Origin: an uncultured Robinsoniella sp.
GTDB lineage: Bacteria > Bacillota > Clostridia > Lachnospirales > Lachnospiraceae
Direction of reading: 5' to 3'
Assembly (NCBI GenBank): GCA_900540475.1
Contig: UQGG01000019.1
Coordinates: forward strand, 62,001-126,000
Length of the DNA: 64,000 nt
In this document: positions 1-9,252 of the stretch, one piece after another
Layout of the letters: each line of letters starts with the position of its first letter
How positions within the stretch are numbered: the first letter of the stretch is position 1
Translations under genes and position numbers: made by a program
Notes under the pieces: generated by a model
Told to the model about the DNA's origin: nothing
Databases searched by the model: none
Seen by the model: only the letters and a program-made list of their open reading frames with translations

Positions 1-1150
1 TTGAGTTTCTAGTATAATCTGATGCGTTAAATTCTGCAGATGCCTCAAACCCTGCATAATAATCATTAAAAATAAATATAAATTCTGGTCTGACAACATT
101 TGATCGAACGGTTTCAACACTCATTGAAAATGATGCTTGTGAATCAGAATTACTTAAAACTCCTATAAAATCAAACTTATCGTAATCACTTTCATAAACG
201 ATTGCAAATGTATATCCCGACTCTCGATCCACATATTTTATAAAACGGTTTCCTGAACTATTCATACCACCATAAGTCAATATATAATTTTTCAATATTG
301 TGTGATTTTGAGCAATATTAATTCTTCTTTGTACCGTAAAAGTACAAGAAGCTGAATAGCCACCGTCTGCCGTTTTAACCGTTACAACTGCTGTTCCAGC
401 AGCTATAGCCCGAACATTTCCGTTATTATCTACAGAAATTATTCCTTGATTAGAACTTCCCCATATCAACCCTTTATTATTGGCATTTTGTGGATACACA
501 ATCGCGTTTAATTTTGTTGTATCTCCTTCTTTTAATAAAAGGGTTGATTGACTTAACTGAACGCTGCTAACCTTCACTATACTGGGTGCTTTTGTTTTTA
601 CCGTTATTTTGCAATAATATTTCTTTCCAGCCACCTTTGCTGTAATAGTTGTACTACCGCTCTTTTTTGCTGTTACTTTACCTTTTGAAGTTACATTAGC
701 AACTGTTGGTTTACTACTATTCCAGGTAACTTTCTGTTTTGTTCCATTTAATTTTAAGTTACAGGATGCACCTATATTTAATGTACTACTTTTTAAATTT
801 AATGATGGTAATTCTACGGTAACATTGCTTGTATATTTTTTACCGTTGACCTTAGCGGTAATTACTGCTTTTCCCTTAGAACGTGCAGTAACCTTTCCTT
901 TTTTGTTCACGTAGGCAACTTTTGACTTATTCGATGTCCACTTCACTTTACTCTTAGTCCCGTTAACTTTCAGCGTTTTGCTCTGTCCTTTAATTAGCGT
1001 TACTTTTTTGGAACTAATTTTTACACTGGCAGCCTGCACCTCACAAACATTTTGACTTGCTGGCATTGCTTCAGGAACAGCGTTAAAAAATACTACTGCA
1101 ACCGCAACTCCAGCCAACAGCCCTCTCACCTTTTTTCTTGCATTGTTCAT
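1..1150 (-). CDS. Ig-like (Big_2-type) repeat surface protein, 3' end outside window
   Basis: This is the 5' part of an exported protein; the frame stays open to base 1, so the C-terminus is missing. The ATG at 1150 follows GGAGGAAG at a good distance. The first ~40 residues form a signal peptide (MNNARKKVRGLLAGVAVAVV then a small-residue stretch). Then come three Big_2-like units of about 75-85 residues, each with a K-x-TLKVNGTKSKVKW-like start and an 'S-KG-T-I-A' strand. The segment after them, with NAQNHTILKNYI-like sequence, matches nothing I know. Big_2 domains are found on surface and adhesin-like proteins. The same layout recurs at 43136-44290. The ligand is unknown. Confidence is high for an exported Ig-like protein. 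Confidence 0.8.
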   Translation of the reverse strand, partial: MNNARKKVRGLLAGVAVAVVFFNAVPEAMPASQNVCEVQAASVKISSKKVTLIKGQSKTLKVNGTKSKVKWTSNKSKVAYVNKKGKVTARSKGKAVITAKVNGKKYTSNVTVELPSLNLKSSTLNIGASCNLKLNGTKQKVTWNSSKPTVANVTSKGKVTAKKSGSTTITAKVAGKKYYCKITVKTKAPSIVKVSSVQLSQSTLLLKEGDTTKLNAIVYPQNANNKGLIWGSSNQGIISVDNNGNVRAIAAGTAVVTVKTADGGYSASCTFTVQRRINIAQNHTILKNYILTYGGMNSSGNRFIKYVDRESGYTFAIVYESDYDKFDFIGVLSNSDSQASFSMSVETVRSNVVRPEFIFIFNDYYAGFEASAEFNASDYTRNS

Positions 1151-1487
1151 AACTCTTCCTCCTAAATTTAGTATACATAAAAACACGAACTATTTAATGA
1201 AAATTAACTAATAGATTCTAGTCCTATTTATTTATTAGTTGTGTTTTACTATATGGACAATAATACTACAATTTACATATTTTGTCATCTGAAATCAACA
1301 TTTATTTACTATTTTTCATACATTTTAAATTTTGATATCATAGATATCTAAACACTTAAAAATTCTGTAATAAAATATACATTTTAGAGAATATAGCGTA
1401 CGATATTTTTAACATTCAAAGTAAAAAAACTTCATGTCTGTCTCCATCAGAAACAAACATAAAGTCCCATAATAATATTTATTTAAT
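1151..1487. other. AT-rich intergenic stretch
   Basis: This 337-bp stretch separates the Ig-like gene from yebC. It is very AT-rich and holds the yebC terminator at its right end. It presumably also holds the promoter of the Ig-like gene, but I found no convincing -35/-10 pair. No open frame with a ribosome binding site was seen. Confidence 0.5.
1422..1466 (-). terminator. Rho-independent terminator of yebC
   Basis: Read on the minus strand, a 13-bp stem (ACTTTATGTTTGT pairing with ACTTCATGTCTGT on the other arm via two G-U pairs) with an 8-base loop is followed by seven T residues. It lies about 20 bp past the yebC stop. Confidence 0.75.
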
Positions 1488-2222
1488 TTATTCGATCTCT
1501 TCCCAGTTATGGTAGACATACTGTACATCATCATCTTCATCCAGAAGATCTAACGTCTTCTGCAGGTTCTTCACTGCTGTCTCATCTGTCAGTTCCACAT
1601 AATTTTGCGGAATCATAGTCACTTCTGCTTCTGCCATCTGAATGCCTTCTTTTTCCAATACTTCCCGGACGTTACTGAATTCATCCGGGTCTGTGATGAT
1701 CTCATAGCTGTCTTCTTCTTCCTGGAAGTCTTCAGCACCTGCATCCAGTGCTATCATCATCAGATCGTCCGCATCCATATCACATTCTTCTTTGTCAATG
1801 ATGATCTGGCCCTTTTTATCAAAGCTGTAGGATACACATCCCGGCGTCCCGATGCTTCCGCTTCCTTTTGTAAAAGCACTTCTTACATTGGCTGCGGTAC
1901 GGTTTTTATTATCGGTTAGTGCATCTACAATAATGGCAATTCCGTTTGGTCCATATCCTTCATAGGAAACGTATTCATAGTTAACTGCGTTGGCATCGCC
2001 GGCTGCTTTCTTAATTCCTCGGTCAATGGTATCATTGGGCATGTTATTGGCTTTGGCTTTGGCAATTACATCACGAAGTCTGCTGTTATTATCCGGATCT
2101 GCACCGCCTTCTTTTACGGCAACCGCAATTTCTCTTCCGATAATGGTGAAAATCTTGCCTTTCGCAGCATCATTTCTTTCCTTTTTGTGTTTAATATTGG
2201 CAAATTTTGAATGTCCTGACAT
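1488..2222 (-). CDS. yebC: YebC/PmpR family protein
   Basis: The 244-residue length is typical of the YebC/TACO1 family. The N-terminus MSGHSKFANIKHKKERNDAA is the family hallmark (usually MSGHSKW, here F). The central G-x-GGSIGTPG-like segment and the acidic C-terminal domain (DLLDEDDDVQYVYHN) are also typical. Some family members are DNA-binding regulators; others are reported to relieve ribosome stalling at proline-rich stretches. The sequence does not say which applies here. It follows corC on the same strand with a 35-bp gap and ends at a clear terminator, so it is probably the last gene of that run. Confidence 0.95.
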   Translation of the reverse strand: MSGHSKFANIKHKKERNDAAKGKIFTIIGREIAVAVKEGGADPDNNSRLRDVIAKAKANNMPNDTIDRGIKKAAGDANAVNYEYVSYEGYGPNGIAIIVDALTDNKNRTAANVRSAFTKGSGSIGTPGCVSYSFDKKGQIIIDKEECDMDADDLMMIALDAGAEDFQEEEDSYEIITDPDEFSNVREVLEKEGIQMAEAEVTMIPQNYVELTDETAVKNLQKTLDLLDEDDDVQYVYHNWEEIE

Positions 2223-2257
2223 CTTGATTACTCCTTTTATCTTTCTTTTATCTTTAA

Positions 2258-3619
2258 TTATTCTTCTGTAATTTCTTTTGGAACTTCTTCCTTTAATTTA
2301 CTGACTCTCACTTTTTGTATTGTTTTATTGGCAACGCTCAGAATTTTGAACGCGTAGCCGCTTTCTATTATTTCCGAGTCTTCCTTTTCATCCGGTATTT
2401 TATCCAGGCGATAGATCAGATAGCCATTAAGTGTTTCAAAGTCATCTGACTGAAGCTCGATATGAAGTATTTCTTCCACATCTTCCAGGGGTGTCATACC
2501 ATCCATAATATAATTTCCATCCGGCTGTTCCTCGATTAATATTTCGTCAAGGTCATACTCATCCAGGATATTTCCCACAATCTCTTCCAGGATATCCTCT
2601 AACGCGATCAATCCCGCTGTCTGTCCATACTCATCCGCAACGATTACCATCTGAAGCTTTTTAGACTGCATACTCTGGAACAGAAGGTTGATATTTCTGG
2701 TCTCCGGTATGAATACTGCCGGCCGGATTAATTCCGGAATATCCTTCACTGCCCAGTTATCATATTTGTTTTTTGTATGAAAACGCATGGCATCTTTTAA
2801 GTGCAGGATACCTGTAATATTATCAATATTGTCCTGAAATACGGGAAATCTGGAATTTGTACTGTCCAGCATAAACTGCAGGCTTTCCTTCAGGGTCTTT
2901 TCCTCATTCACTGCAATAATATTTTTTCTGTGAGTCATGATATCCTGGGCTTCTTTATCCCTGAATTCAAATATATTCGTAATCATCTCTGCTTCGCTGG
3001 CTTCCAGGACACCCTGTTCATGACCTTCGTTCACCATTGAGATAATTTCCTCTTCCGTTACATCATCCTGCAGCTTTTTCGGGTCAATCCCAAATAGCCG
3101 GACAATTACATTTACAACTGCTGTAAATAAATATGTAACAGGACTAAACAGAACCACAATTATATGCACAAGTGCTAACTGTCCAAATGCCCATTTCCTG
3201 CAATAATGCGCTCCCAGTTTTTTCGGAAGCAATATGCCAAATGTATACAAGAGAAAAAGCATACAGATCACTGCCAGAAACATGTATAGTAATTGATAAA
3301 GACCACCAGGCAGAATTTGCCCAAGACCAGTTTTGTCCAGCAGCAGTTTCCACAATGCAGATGCAGGACGCAGCAGTACACCGCCTGCCAGCATACACAA
3401 AAGTGTCGTTGTGACCTGAATTGTACCAATAAGCCGCTCCGGAGCCGCCTTGGCGCGCAGAAGCATTCGGGCTTTACCGCTGCCCTGTGCTTCGTCCCGC
3501 TCCAATTCGCCTTCATTCAATGCCTGAACGGCAGATCCAAATCCAAATAATACTGCATCCAGCACTATAAATATTAAAAAAACGATGAATCCTGTCGCAG
3601 GACTCCCACCACTATCCAT
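2258..3619 (-). CDS. CNNM/CorC (HlyC/CorC) family membrane transporter with CBS domains
   Basis: A 453-residue membrane protein. An N-terminal DUF21/CNNM domain holds about four hydrophobic segments (residues ~5-170). A CBS pair (~190-310, with ITGILHLKDAM and MVIVADEYGQTAGLI) and a C-terminal CorC_HlyC domain (~330-425, LEDVEEILHIEL, GYLIYRL) follow. The family is linked to Mg2+/Co2+ homeostasis. The frame extends upstream to 3700, but the ATG at 3619 (MDSGGSPATG) has AAGGAG upstream and fits the family start, whereas the earlier start has no usable ribosome binding site. It lies between mazF and yebC on the same strand. Confidence 0.88.
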   Translation of the reverse strand: MDSGGSPATGFIVFLIFIVLDAVLFGFGSAVQALNEGELERDEAQGSGKARMLLRAKAAPERLIGTIQVTTTLLCMLAGGVLLRPASALWKLLLDKTGLGQILPGGLYQLLYMFLAVICMLFLLYTFGILLPKKLGAHYCRKWAFGQLALVHIIVVLFSPVTYLFTAVVNVIVRLFGIDPKKLQDDVTEEEIISMVNEGHEQGVLEASEAEMITNIFEFRDKEAQDIMTHRKNIIAVNEEKTLKESLQFMLDSTNSRFPVFQDNIDNITGILHLKDAMRFHTKNKYDNWAVKDIPELIRPAVFIPETRNINLLFQSMQSKKLQMVIVADEYGQTAGLIALEDILEEIVGNILDEYDLDEILIEEQPDGNYIMDGMTPLEDVEEILHIELQSDDFETLNGYLIYRLDKIPDEKEDSEIIESGYAFKILSVANKTIQKVRVSKLKEEVPKEITEE

Positions 3620-3720
3620 TTGTAAAAAAACTCCTTCTTGTTGTACGTCCAGAACCTTCACAGTTACCAAACAGTTACTTATCACTAGAAAATATATCAT
3701 CTTCCCGGGAATTAGTCAAG

Positions 3721-4068
3721 TTATGTAGATAATTCCAGACTGATTTTAAGTGCCCGGTCTACCTGACGTAAGATTTCCATATCCAGATGACACACCCTGT
3801 CTTTTAAACGTTTTTTATCGATTGTACGAAGCTGTTCCAATAAAATTACCGAATCTTTTACAATTGCATATTTTCCGGCATCAATTTCCACATGGGTTGG
3901 CAGCTTCGCCTTATTCATCTTTGATGTAATTGCAGCACAGATTACAGTTGGGCTGTGCTTATTTCCAATGTCGTTCTGAATAATCAGAACCGGTCTTATT
4001 CCCCCTTGTTCGGACCCTATTACCGGCCTCAGGTCCGCATAAAAAATATCTCCGCGTTTAATAATCAC
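3721..4068 (-). CDS. ndoA: MazF/NdoA-type endoribonuclease toxin, no antitoxin gene adjacent
   Basis: A 115-residue PemK/MazF protein closely resembling Bacillus EndoA/NdoA: IIKRGDIFYADLRPVIGSEQ, GIRPVLIIQNDIGNKHSPT and the conserved ITSKMNKAKLPTHVEI. The family cleaves mRNA at short motifs. The frame opens at 4089, but I place the start at the GTG at 4068: it gives MIIKRGD, matching NdoA MIVKRGD, and GGAG lies 10 nt upstream, whereas the upstream ATG has no ribosome binding site. In Bacillus, alr is followed by the antitoxin gene ndoAI and then ndoA. Here only ~100 bp separate alr and mazF and no antitoxin frame is present. Confidence 0.9.
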   Translation of the reverse strand: MIIKRGDIFYADLRPVIGSEQGGIRPVLIIQNDIGNKHSPTVICAAITSKMNKAKLPTHVEIDAGKYAIVKDSVILLEQLRTIDKKRLKDRVCHLDMEILRQVDRALKISLELST

Positions 4069-4172
4069 ACATTTCACACTCCGATTCATACGTTATGGTT
4101 AATTAAAGATTAACTCTAGTATTTCCATATTCTTCATGAGTATGCATTTTTGTGTATGTAACTTATCGGGAA

Positions 4173-5342
4173 TTATTCTTCAAAATAATCCCTTGTCAAC
4201 ACAATCTCCCCTTTGTGGACATAGATCCTGGGTATCCGTTTTCCAATATCACAGACGAATTCATACGGAAAACGTCCGCAGATACTGCTCAAATCTTCTA
4301 CCGGCAGGATTGCCCCCTCGCTCTCCCCAAAAAGCGTAACTTCATCCAATTCCTTTGCTTCATCAATATCACTGATATCCACCATAAACTGATCCATGCA
4401 GACTCTCCCCAGAATCGGCGCTTTTTTTCCATGGATCAGAACCCAGCCCTTCCCTGACAGGCTGCGCGGATAACCATCTCCATATCCCACCGGAATCGTG
4501 GCTACCTTTGTTTTCTTCTCTGTTACAAAGGTACCACCATAACTGACAGGAATTCCTGCTTCTAATTCCTTTATGTAAACAATATGGCTCTTGAGCTGCA
4601 TTACAGGCTTAAGCGGAACCTTTTCCTTCTTTACTTCCGAAGAAGGATATATTCCGTAAATACTGATACCCGGACGCACTGCATCCATATTCGCTTCCGG
4701 AAGATCGATAATCCCTGCACTGTTGCTGCAATGTTTCAGGGGTATCCTGATACCAGCAGCAGACAATTGTTCTAAAAAGTCCTGATAGCGGGCTAACTGC
4801 CCCCAGGCACTGGTCTTATCTGCTTCATCCGATCTGGCAAAGTGGGTAAACAGCCCTTCTATCTTAAGGTTTGGTAATTTTGCAATTTCCAGGATCACTT
4901 CTATACTCTCTTTTGTGTCTGTAAATCCGATTCTGCTCATTCCCGTGTCCAGTGCCAGGTGGATATTAACCGTCTTTCCCTGTCTGGCTGCTTCTTCTGA
5001 CAAAGCTTTCGCTGTTTCCAGTTTAAAGACCACAGGACGTATATCAAGCCTCACCAGCATCTCGTTATGCTCTTCAAATGTATATCCTAAAATAAGAACC
5101 GGCTTTTGGATTTGGTTTCTTCTGAGGATCTGAGCCTCTTCCGCAGTTGCAACAGCAAATCCCCATATATAATGATAGTCTTCCACCAGTTTAGCCACCG
5201 GAACAGCTCCATGGCCGTATCCATCGGTTTTTACCACCGCAATCATTTTCGTTTCGGGATTTATATTTGCTCTCATGTTCTTAAAGTTTTCTTCTACGGC
5301 ATCCAGGCTGATGACAGCGCAGACCCTGCTATATTTCTGCAT
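4173..5342 (-). CDS. alr: alanine racemase
   Basis: A 389-residue PLP enzyme interconverting L- and D-alanine for peptidoglycan synthesis. The PLP lysine is K38 in VVKTDGYGHG (most relatives have VVKANAYGHG). The family segments ALDTGMSRIGF, the GISIYGIYPS stretch and the C-terminal-domain VSYGGTF with its catalytic tyrosine are present. A ribosome binding site (AGAGGAGAAAAGGAAC) precedes the ATG. Its start overlaps the end of nnr by 14 bp, so the two are translationally coupled. mazF lies downstream, a Firmicutes-typical order. Confidence 0.97.
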   Translation of the reverse strand: MQKYSRVCAVISLDAVEENFKNMRANINPETKMIAVVKTDGYGHGAVPVAKLVEDYHYIWGFAVATAEEAQILRRNQIQKPVLILGYTFEEHNEMLVRLDIRPVVFKLETAKALSEEAARQGKTVNIHLALDTGMSRIGFTDTKESIEVILEIAKLPNLKIEGLFTHFARSDEADKTSAWGQLARYQDFLEQLSAAGIRIPLKHCSNSAGIIDLPEANMDAVRPGISIYGIYPSSEVKKEKVPLKPVMQLKSHIVYIKELEAGIPVSYGGTFVTEKKTKVATIPVGYGDGYPRSLSGKGWVLIHGKKAPILGRVCMDQFMVDISDIDEAKELDEVTLFGESEGAILPVEDLSSICGRFPYEFVCDIGKRIPRIYVHKGEIVLTRDYFEE

Positions 5343-6837
5343 GTTCCTTTTCTCCTCTGATCAGTATTTCCTGTAAGCCTTCAATGATATCTGTTGCCAG
5401 CATAGCATAGGCACCACATCTGTCCCTTGCTGCATCACCTGACATGCCGTGGAGATAGACTCCCAGTCTTGCTGCTTCCGGCTCCGGCATTTTCTGAGCC
5501 ATCAATCCGGCTATAATACCCGTCAGTACATCCCCGGAACCGCCCACTGCCATGCCGTTGTTTCCGCTTTGGTTCACATAGACTCCATGCCCGTCTGATA
5601 CAATTGTCCTTGCATCCTTCAAAACGCAGATGACTCCATGAGTCGATGCATAAGTACACGCTGTTTGAAATAGGTTATCCAGAACATCTTTTTTTCCCGT
5701 ATGGCAGAGTCTGCTCATTTCGCCCACATGAGGCGTCACCACTGCCGGACGTTTCCGATCGTCTAAAGGCTGTGGATTTTCTGCCAGCAGATTCAGGCCG
5801 TCCGCATCAATCAAAAGCGGCTTATCCTGTAGTTTTACAAGAAGTTCCAGCATTTTACGCTTATCTGCTTTCTTTCCAATTCCGGGTCCAAATACAATCA
5901 CATCTGCCCACTCTGCTGCTTCTTCTAACTGCTCATGCCTGAAATCACAGGTATCATAAGTGGTAAGAATTGCTTCCGGCAGCATAGTCTGAAGCATGGT
6001 ACGGTTACTTTCTTCCGTGAAGATCTGTACCAGTCCCGCCCCTGTCTTATATGCTGCCTTTGCCGATAAAAAAGCTGCCCCGCACATATTTAAAGATCCA
6101 GCCACTACAAGAACCTTTCCGTAAGTGCCCTTATTGGAATACGCTAATCTGGGAGGCAGCAGCTGCAAATCCCTTTCGGTGTAAGAGACGACATCCGGCA
6201 GCTGATTTTCAAAACCATCCACGGTTATTCCTATATCCTTCACACTGACGCTCCCGGCATACTCTGTTCCAGGATATAAGACGTGGCCGATCTTTTTAAA
6301 TGCAAACGTTACAGTCTTATCTGCCCTGACCGCCGTTCCCATCACTTTTCCGGTATCTGCACTGACTCCGGAAGCAATATCCACCGCCAGGATGGCTGCC
6401 TTTGACTGATTCATATAACCGATCACTTCCGCGTAAGAACCTTCTATATTTCTGGATAGACCTACTCCAAACATAGCGTCTACTATACTAGTATATTCAC
6501 CTACCCCCAACTTACTTACAAAAATCACACCATATTTTTCGCAGATATTCTTCTGTAATCTGGTTTCTTGTGTACAAGATGCCTCTTTTCCCGCAAAATA
6601 TACGGAAACTGCTATCCCTCGCAGATGCAGCAGCCTTGCAATGGCGAATCCATCGCCTCCGTTATTGCCGCTTCCGCACACAACCAGGACATTTTTAAGG
6701 TCAAAGCTGCCATCTGTCAGCTCTTCTGTACAAGCCAATGCCGCCCGCTCCATTAAAACCATGGACGGAACCCCAAATTTCTCGATGGTAGTCTGATCAC
6801 ATCGTTTCATCTCTTCTGCTGTTACCAGATATTCCAT
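5329..6837 (-). CDS. nnr: bifunctional NAD(P)H-hydrate epimerase / ADP-dependent dehydratase
   Basis: About 502 residues with two fused domains. The N-terminal YjeF epimerase domain (~1-210) has VCGSGNNGGDGFAIARLL. The C-terminal ribokinase-like NAD(P)HX dehydratase domain (~225-495) has the catalytic GGSGDVLTGIIAGL segment. Together they repair hydrated NAD(P)H. The frame opens at a GTG at 6846, but the ATG at 6837 (MEYLVTAEEM) has AGGTGA at the right distance and matches the usual family start. It sits directly downstream of rex, which senses the NADH/NAD ratio, and overlaps alr by 14 bp. Confidence 0.95.
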   Translation of the reverse strand: MEYLVTAEEMKRCDQTTIEKFGVPSMVLMERAALACTEELTDGSFDLKNVLVVCGSGNNGGDGFAIARLLHLRGIAVSVYFAGKEASCTQETRLQKNICEKYGVIFVSKLGVGEYTSIVDAMFGVGLSRNIEGSYAEVIGYMNQSKAAILAVDIASGVSADTGKVMGTAVRADKTVTFAFKKIGHVLYPGTEYAGSVSVKDIGITVDGFENQLPDVVSYTERDLQLLPPRLAYSNKGTYGKVLVVAGSLNMCGAAFLSAKAAYKTGAGLVQIFTEESNRTMLQTMLPEAILTTYDTCDFRHEQLEEAAEWADVIVFGPGIGKKADKRKMLELLVKLQDKPLLIDADGLNLLAENPQPLDDRKRPAVVTPHVGEMSRLCHTGKKDVLDNLFQTACTYASTHGVICVLKDARTIVSDGHGVYVNQSGNNGMAVGGSGDVLTGIIAGLMAQKMPEPEAARLGVYLHGMSGDAARDRCGAYAMLATDIIEGLQEILIRGEKEHAEI

Positions 6838-6875
6838 ATTTATCACCTACTTTCAAACAAGCTCAAACGCAAAAC

Positions 6876-6914
6876 AACGCGTAAAAATATCTCTCTGATA
6901 TCCTCCTACGCGTT
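6876..6914 (-). terminator. stem-loop between rex and nnr
   Basis: The arms AACGCGTA and TACGCGTT enclose an inner ATATC/GATAT hairpin. On the minus strand the structure is followed by GTTTTGCGTTT. It could terminate or attenuate the rex transcript before nnr. The T-tract is imperfect, so read-through into nnr is likely. Confidence 0.5.
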
Positions 6915-6929
6915 ATTCTGACCATTTCC

Positions 6930-7580
6930 TTATTCTTTAATTTCATGTTCCTTTTCATAACGGTTAATGTTATAGGATAACTGCATCAGGCTCTCAGAAA
7001 GATGTACATTTTCCACGATTACATCTTCCGGCAGGCGCAGATCAATATGAGCAAAATTCCAGATTGCCTTCACTCCATTCTCAATCAGAAGATTTGCCAT
7101 CTGTTCAGCGTTTTCCTTCGGCAGCGTCAGCGCTGCTATCTTAATCTCATTATCCCTGACAAACTGCGGAAGATCATCTGTCATCCGAATCGCAATTCCA
7201 CGTACCGTCACGCCCTGAAGCCTTGGATTCACATCAAAGATACCTTTGATCCAGAACCCGCGCTTTTCAAACTTCACATAGTTTGCCAATGCCTGTCCAA
7301 GATTGCCGGCACCTACGATAATCATATTATAAGTTTTATCCAGGCCCAAAATCTTTCCTATCTCATTATAAAGATACTTCACGTTATAACCATATCCCTG
7401 TTGTCCAAAACCGCCAAAGTTATTTAAATCCTGCCGGATCTGAGATGCTGTCACCTGCATGCGGTCGCTCAAATCATTCGAAGATATGCGCTCCACACCA
7501 TCCTCCAGCAAATCTCCCAGGTAACGGTAATAACGAGGCAGCCTTTTAATGACGGCTTTTGAAATTTCTTTTTCCTCCAC
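6930..7580 (-). CDS. rex: redox-sensing transcriptional repressor Rex
   Basis: A 216-residue NADH/NAD+-responsive repressor. The N-terminal winged helix (~1-80, VIKRLPRYYRYLGDLL and ASQIRQDLNNFGGFGQQGYGY) is followed by a Rossmann domain with the GAGNLGQALANY dinucleotide motif. In anaerobes Rex represses fermentation genes when NAD+ is plentiful. The frame starts at 7601, but the GTG at 7580 has GGAGG 8 nt upstream and gives MEEKEISKAVIKRLP, while the upstream ATG lacks a site. A perfect-consensus promoter lies just upstream. Confidence 0.96.
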   Translation of the reverse strand: MEEKEISKAVIKRLPRYYRYLGDLLEDGVERISSNDLSDRMQVTASQIRQDLNNFGGFGQQGYGYNVKYLYNEIGKILGLDKTYNMIIVGAGNLGQALANYVKFEKRGFWIKGIFDVNPRLQGVTVRGIAIRMTDDLPQFVRDNEIKIAALTLPKENAEQMANLLIENGVKAIWNFAHIDLRLPEDVIVENVHLSESLMQLSYNINRYEKEHEIKE

Positions 7581-7627
7581 AATACCATCCTCCAAATGCA
7601 TAATCTCGTTTACTCTTTAATATAAAC

Positions 7628-7656
7628 ATTATAACGAATTGTGAATTTCATGTCAA
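7628..7656 (-). promoter_or_regulatory. sigma-A promoter of rex
   Basis: On the minus strand TTGACA (7656-7651), 17 bp, TATAAT (7633-7628): a full consensus promoter 48 bp before the GTG start of rex. The spacer contains TTCACAA, which resembles one half of a Rex operator, but the other half is poorly matched. Confidence 0.8.
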
Positions 7657-7746
7657 ACTATTATGGCAGAAAATACAAAATTTCCTGTTAAACAGGCTCT
7701 TTGACCCATTCTCACCACAAAGACAGGTGTCCTGACGGACTTCCGG

Positions 7747-9066
7747 CTATAACTGGATTGTTACGAAAATATCGTAGATCGCTTTAATCGCCGTCTCAAA
7801 ATCTTCATTGCGCACGCCAATAATTATATTCAATTCACTGGAACCCTGGTCGATCATCTTCACGTTAATATTTGCATGGGCTAACGCAGAGAATATTCTG
7901 CCTGCGGTGCCTCTTGTAGAACGCATTCCCCTGCCTACCACTGCAATAAGTGCCAGATCTGACTCTAAATCAATGTAATCCGGGTGTACACTTCTCTGGA
8001 TACCCTGAAGTACCTTTTGTTCTTTTTCTTCAAATTCTGACTGATGTACAAATACCGTCATGGTGTCAATACCGGAAGGCATATGTTCAAATGAGATATC
8101 ATTTTCTTCGAATACTCCAAGAACTTTCCGCCCGAATCCAATTTCCGCATTCATCATATCTTTTTCTATATTGATAGCTGCAAAACCCTTTTTACCTGCG
8201 ATACCGGTGATGGTATATTTGGGTTTATGGCAGGTGTGTGCAACAATCAGCGTACCCTTTTCCTGGGGAGCATTGGTATTTTTAATATTAATGGGGATTT
8301 CTGCTTTGCGGACCGGGAAAATAGCATCCTCGTGAAGAACGGTAGCGCCCATATAAGCAAGCTCTCTTAATTCACGGTATGTAATGGTCTCGATTACCTC
8401 AGGATCCTCGATAATCCTTGGGTCAGTTACCAGGAATCCGGAAACATCTGTCCAGTTCTCATACAGGTCTGCCTGAATGGCTTTTGCAACGATGGAACCG
8501 GTCACATCCGATCCACCTCTGGAAAATGTTTTTACAGATCCGTCCGGCTTTGCACCATAAAATCCGGGAACAACTGCCTTTTCTGTATCTTTTAATCTTT
8601 CAGCCAGTTCTTTATCTGTTTTCGCTTCATCAAAATTTCCGTTTTCATCGAAGAAAATAACTTGTGCAGCATCCACAAACTCATAGCCCAGATAATTTGC
8701 CATAATGATACCGTTTAAGTACTCTCCCCTGGAAGCTGCATAGTTGCTGCCTGCTTTTTTCTCAAAATTTTCGTGAATTACCTGAAATTCGTCATCTAAT
8801 GAAAGCTCCAGTCCAAGTCCTTTTATAATTTCGTTATAGCGTTCTTTTATTTTATCCAGTTTTGCGGTAAACTTCTTGCCTGATTCTGCAATATCATAGC
8901 ATTCATAAAGCATATCCGTAACTTTAATATCACTTGAGAAGCGTTTACCCGGTGCGGATGGTATGACATATCTTCTCGCTTCATCTGCGCGGATAATGTC
9001 GGCTACCTTTTGAAACTGCTCTGCGTTTGCTAATGAACTGCCGCCAAATTTTACTACTTTCTTCAT
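7747..9066 (-). CDS. aspartate kinase (monofunctional, ACT-containing)
   Basis: A 439-residue aspartokinase, the first step of Asp-family amino acid synthesis (Lys, Thr, Met and diaminopimelate). It has MKKVVKFGGSSLANAEQF at the start, SRGGSDVTGSIVAKAI in the kinase domain and two C-terminal ACT domains (~300-439, with ALIAVVGRGMRSTRGTAGRI). The frame opens at 9129, but the ATG at 9066 has AGGAGGAAA and begins with the canonical kinase motif. I see no lysine riboswitch in the 186-bp upstream gap. Which end product inhibits it cannot be read from the sequence. Confidence 0.94.
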   Translation of the reverse strand: MKKVVKFGGSSLANAEQFQKVADIIRADEARRYVIPSAPGKRFSSDIKVTDMLYECYDIAESGKKFTAKLDKIKERYNEIIKGLGLELSLDDEFQVIHENFEKKAGSNYAASRGEYLNGIIMANYLGYEFVDAAQVIFFDENGNFDEAKTDKELAERLKDTEKAVVPGFYGAKPDGSVKTFSRGGSDVTGSIVAKAIQADLYENWTDVSGFLVTDPRIIEDPEVIETITYRELRELAYMGATVLHEDAIFPVRKAEIPINIKNTNAPQEKGTLIVAHTCHKPKYTITGIAGKKGFAAINIEKDMMNAEIGFGRKVLGVFEENDISFEHMPSGIDTMTVFVHQSEFEEKEQKVLQGIQRSVHPDYIDLESDLALIAVVGRGMRSTRGTAGRIFSALAHANINVKMIDQGSSELNIIIGVRNEDFETAIKAIYDIFVTIQL

Positions 9067-9161
9067 TACCAATTTCCTCCTCTTGTATCTCCATAAACGT
9101 AACAATATCCCTATATTATCGCAAATCATGCATAAAGTCCAGTATTTTTGAAGAAATCTAT

Positions 9162-9189
9162 TTGCAAAACCCGGAATATCTATTATAAT
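9162..9189 (+). promoter_or_regulatory. promoter of ABC-F gene
   Basis: TTGCAA (9162-9167), 16 bp, TATAAT (9184-9189), 64 bp before the ATG. Confidence 0.6.
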
Positions 9190-9252
9190 AGTTTCTGATA
9201 AATATTAGAATGTATTTGAAAATTCATTCTAGAAAGATTAGGTGAATTACTT

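Noticed and set aside
7628..7656. Rex operator at the rex promoter
   Set aside because: Only the TTCACAA half matches; the other half does not, so it is not called as a site.
9067..9252. Lysine riboswitch upstream of aspartate kinase
   Set aside because: Looked for in the 186-bp gap; no conserved core or long paired leader is present.
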